In this document: piece by piece, positions 62,427 to 64,000 of the stretch
Numbering within the stretch: the first letter of the stretch is position 1
How the letters are laid out: every line of letters starts with the position of its first letter
Assembly (NCBI RefSeq): GCF_020447265.1
Contig: NZ_JAJADR010000002.1
Span: 1 to 64,000 of the forward strand
Length of the DNA stretch: 64,000 nt
From: Hymenobacter lucidus
GTDB taxonomy: Bacteria; Bacteroidota; Bacteroidia; Cytophagales; Hymenobacteraceae
Reading direction: 5' to 3'
Program-made: the position numbers and the translations under genes
Notes under the pieces: generated by a model
The model's input: the letters and a program-made list of their open reading frames with translations, nothing else
Database searches by the model: none
Told to the model about the DNA's origin: nothing

Positions 62427-64000
62427 CTACTTGCGCAGCTTGCCCAACAGCCCTTTGAGCTTGGCCGGCACGCGGCTGGCAACTTCGGCGCGCAAATCGA
62501 CCCAGGCGGAGCGGGCCAGCTGCCGGCCCTGCCACTGCCCGATGGCCTCGGCCGTACGCTGGGCCAGGGTGCGGTAGTGCTGGCGCTGGTAGTGGCGCAG
62601 GTTGTTGGTCACATCGGCGGGGGTTTGCACGAAGTCGCGCACGTCGATGACAAAGCAGTTTTCGGCCGCAGCCACGAAGTCGGCTAGTGCCTGGTTCATG
62701 ACCTGGTGCCGCTGCAGCGCCCCGGTTTCACCGGAGCCGGGTATGTCAATTTCCGCGCCGTTGAGGAAGAAAATTGGAACGGTGGCGGGCACCTGTTGGC
62801 GCAGCCAGCGCAGGTTGTCCTTAAATCGAGCGGGGGTAATCTGGCCCTCGAAACTAAATTCCTGCTGAAACCGGCGTAGAAAAGCTTCATCCATCCCCTG
62901 GAAACGACGTTGGCTATACTTGGCAGCTTGTGCAGCCGGCTCGGCCGTGGTCAGGTTCTGGTAGCCGCCGAAGGGAATTTCAGCGCCCGTGGCTTTTTCG
63001 CGGTACAGCTCCTGGGTGTAGTCCATCAGGGGGCTGTACACCAGCACATCGAAACCGGCGCCCCAGAGCCTGGTGTCGAAAGCCTCGCGGCCAAAAAATG
63101 GCAGACTGAGTGCCAGGCGCTGCTTCTCACTTTCCGGCAGCTCCCGGCCCTGGCGCAGCAGCGCGGTGTGCTCCATGTGCACCGGAATCTGGTTTTCGTT
63201 GTTAAAGTTGAACTCCTCGTCTACTGCCAACTCGTAGGCCTGTAAAAACGGCGTGAGCTGCCCCAGGTCACAGCCGCCTTTGAGCAGCACCCGCAGCCGG
63301 CCGGCCGCGGGTTTAGCGGTTAACTTATTCGTTACGGAAGCTTCAGCAGCTTCCGTGGTTTCGACGGTAATCCAGTCAGGCCGGTCGTGCTGGTTGAGCT
63401 CGGTGGCTACGTCGCCCTGCACAGCCAGGGCCGGAAAGCCCAGCTGGGCGTAGGTAAACTGCTCGACGCCCAGGTGCAAAATGCGGCAGGAGAAAACAAG
63501 CTGCGTCAGCCGGTTTTGCGCCAGATCCACGCCGTACACGCCCACCAGGCCGTAGTCGCCGAACCGGTCCTGCACCCGCACGGCGCCCCAGCGCTGCCTT
63601 GGGTTCTGCACGTCGGCCCGCAGGCTTTCCTTCGTGACGCGCTGCTTGGTAAAATTCAACTGGTTGGAGCGGTTGATGAGCTCCTCCACCCGGTCGAGGT
63701 CGGGCAATAAGGCCGCGCCTTCCTGGAACTGGATCCGCACCTGGGAGTCGCGCAGAAAGGCCAGGTTATCCTGGTAGCCGGAGCGGGCTTCCTGCTGGCG
63801 CTCCAGCAATTTATACTGCTCCAGGCGGCTGAGAGTGGGGTCGGGCTTGCCGCTGGCGCGCAACAGCGGGGCCAGCTGGGTTAGCTCGGCGGGGTCGGCC
63901 ACTTGCAGCTTGGGGTTGTAGAACTGCGCCTCAGCCCGGTTGATGGGGTTGTCGTCGAGGAACAGCGCATTGGGAGCCCGTAGCTGCATTTTCTCCAGCA
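62427..64000 (-). CDS. FkbH-like HAD-family protein, N-terminus beyond the right edge
   Basis: About 524 codons are visible and the frame stays open to the edge, upstream of the internal methionine at 63989. The visible N-terminal part carries FkbH-like HAD subfamily IIIC features: NALFLDDNPINRAEA, the YKLLE helix, and a GNAT-like part (YGLVGVYGVD; FSCRILHLGVEQ). The C-terminal part (about 230 onward) has VLLKGGCDLGQL and FNNENQIPVHMEHT and looks like a degenerate SGNH-type domain. FkbH-like proteins load glyceryl groups or act in surface-glycan modification. Whether it serves a glycan or a secondary metabolite depends on genes to the right. Confidence 0.8.
   Translation of the reverse strand, partial: LEKMQLRAPNALFLDDNPINRAEAQFYNPKLQVADPAELTQLAPLLRASGKPDPTLSRLEQYKLLERQQEARSGYQDNLAFLRDSQVRIQFQEGAALLPDLDRVEELINRSNQLNFTKQRVTKESLRADVQNPRQRWGAVRVQDRFGDYGLVGVYGVDLAQNRLTQLVFSCRILHLGVEQFTYAQLGFPALAVQGDVATELNQHDRPDWITVETTEAAEASVTNKLTAKPAAGRLRVLLKGGCDLGQLTPFLQAYELAVDEEFNFNNENQIPVHMEHTALLRQGRELPESEKQRLALSLPFFGREAFDTRLWGAGFDVLVYSPLMDYTQELYREKATGAEIPFGGYQNLTTAEPAAQAAKYSQRRFQGMDEAFLRRFQQEFSFEGQITPARFKDNLRWLRQQVPATVPIFFLNGAEIDIPGSGETGALQRHQVMNQALADFVAAAENCFVIDVRDFVQTPADVTNNLRHYQRQHYRTLAQRTAEAIGQWQGRQLARSAWVDLRAEVASRVPAKLKGLLGKLRK

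Overview
The window looks like a chromosome segment from a GC-rich member of the Bacteroidota, most likely Cytophagales close to Hymenobacter. The evidence is three secreted proteins with type IX secretion (T9SS) C-terminal sorting domains, a TonB-type outer-membrane barrel with a carboxypeptidase-regulatory-like plug, TAnnTTTG-type promoter boxes, few Shine-Dalgarno sequences, and families common in that group (DUF4153, DUF4202, CHRD, ABC-permease/M1 fusion). The taxon is an inference; no rRNA gene is present.

Region 1 (1-22.6 kb, all on the minus strand, read right to left) is the 5' part of a lipopeptide assembly line that runs off the left edge. The order is: fatty acyl-AMP ligase fused to an ACP; NRPS TubC_N-C-A-T-C-A-T; NRPS TubC_N-C-A-T-C-A[MT]-T-C; an Fe(II)/2-oxoglutarate hydroxylase of the AsnO/VioC type; and NRPS [half C]-A-T-C-A... 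Specificity codes read by eye suggest acyl-Ala-Thr-Val-X(methylated)-Gln/Glu-like(possibly hydroxylated)-... The most unusual points are a methyltransferase inserted between adenylation motifs a2 and a3, and a condensation boundary made of a complete C domain at the end of one protein facing a C-terminal half C domain at the start of the next. No thioesterase, epimerase, exporter or regulator of the cluster lies inside the window.

Region 2 (23-39 kb) is mixed: a TonB-family barrel, a HelD-like helicase, an ABC ATPase with its permease fused to an M1 peptidase, a DUF4153 membrane protein, and a large NHL/TIG secreted protein. The spacers hold a perfect 24-bp palindrome and a promoter overlapped by an inverted repeat.

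Region 3 (39.9-52.8 kb, plus strand) is a nitrate/nitrite assimilation and siroheme locus: nirB, nirD, an alginate-export-type porin, a NarK-type transporter, a nitrate reductase fused to FAD oxidoreductase and BFD domains, a Nir/Sir-like protein fused to rubredoxin, a precorrin-2 dehydrogenase/ferrochelatase and uroporphyrinogen-III methyltransferase. A convergent DUF4202 gene closes it. Together these can import nitrate, reduce it to ammonium and make the siroheme that NirB needs.

Region 4 (53-64 kb) holds a CHRD-repeat secreted protein, a guanine deaminase-like enzyme, a small lipoprotein, a heparinase II/III-like secreted lyase, ffh, a group-4 glycosyltransferase and the 3' part of an FkbH-like gene cut by the right edge. 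Clear intrinsic terminators separate several of these genes. I saw no rRNA, tRNA, CRISPR array or transposase.
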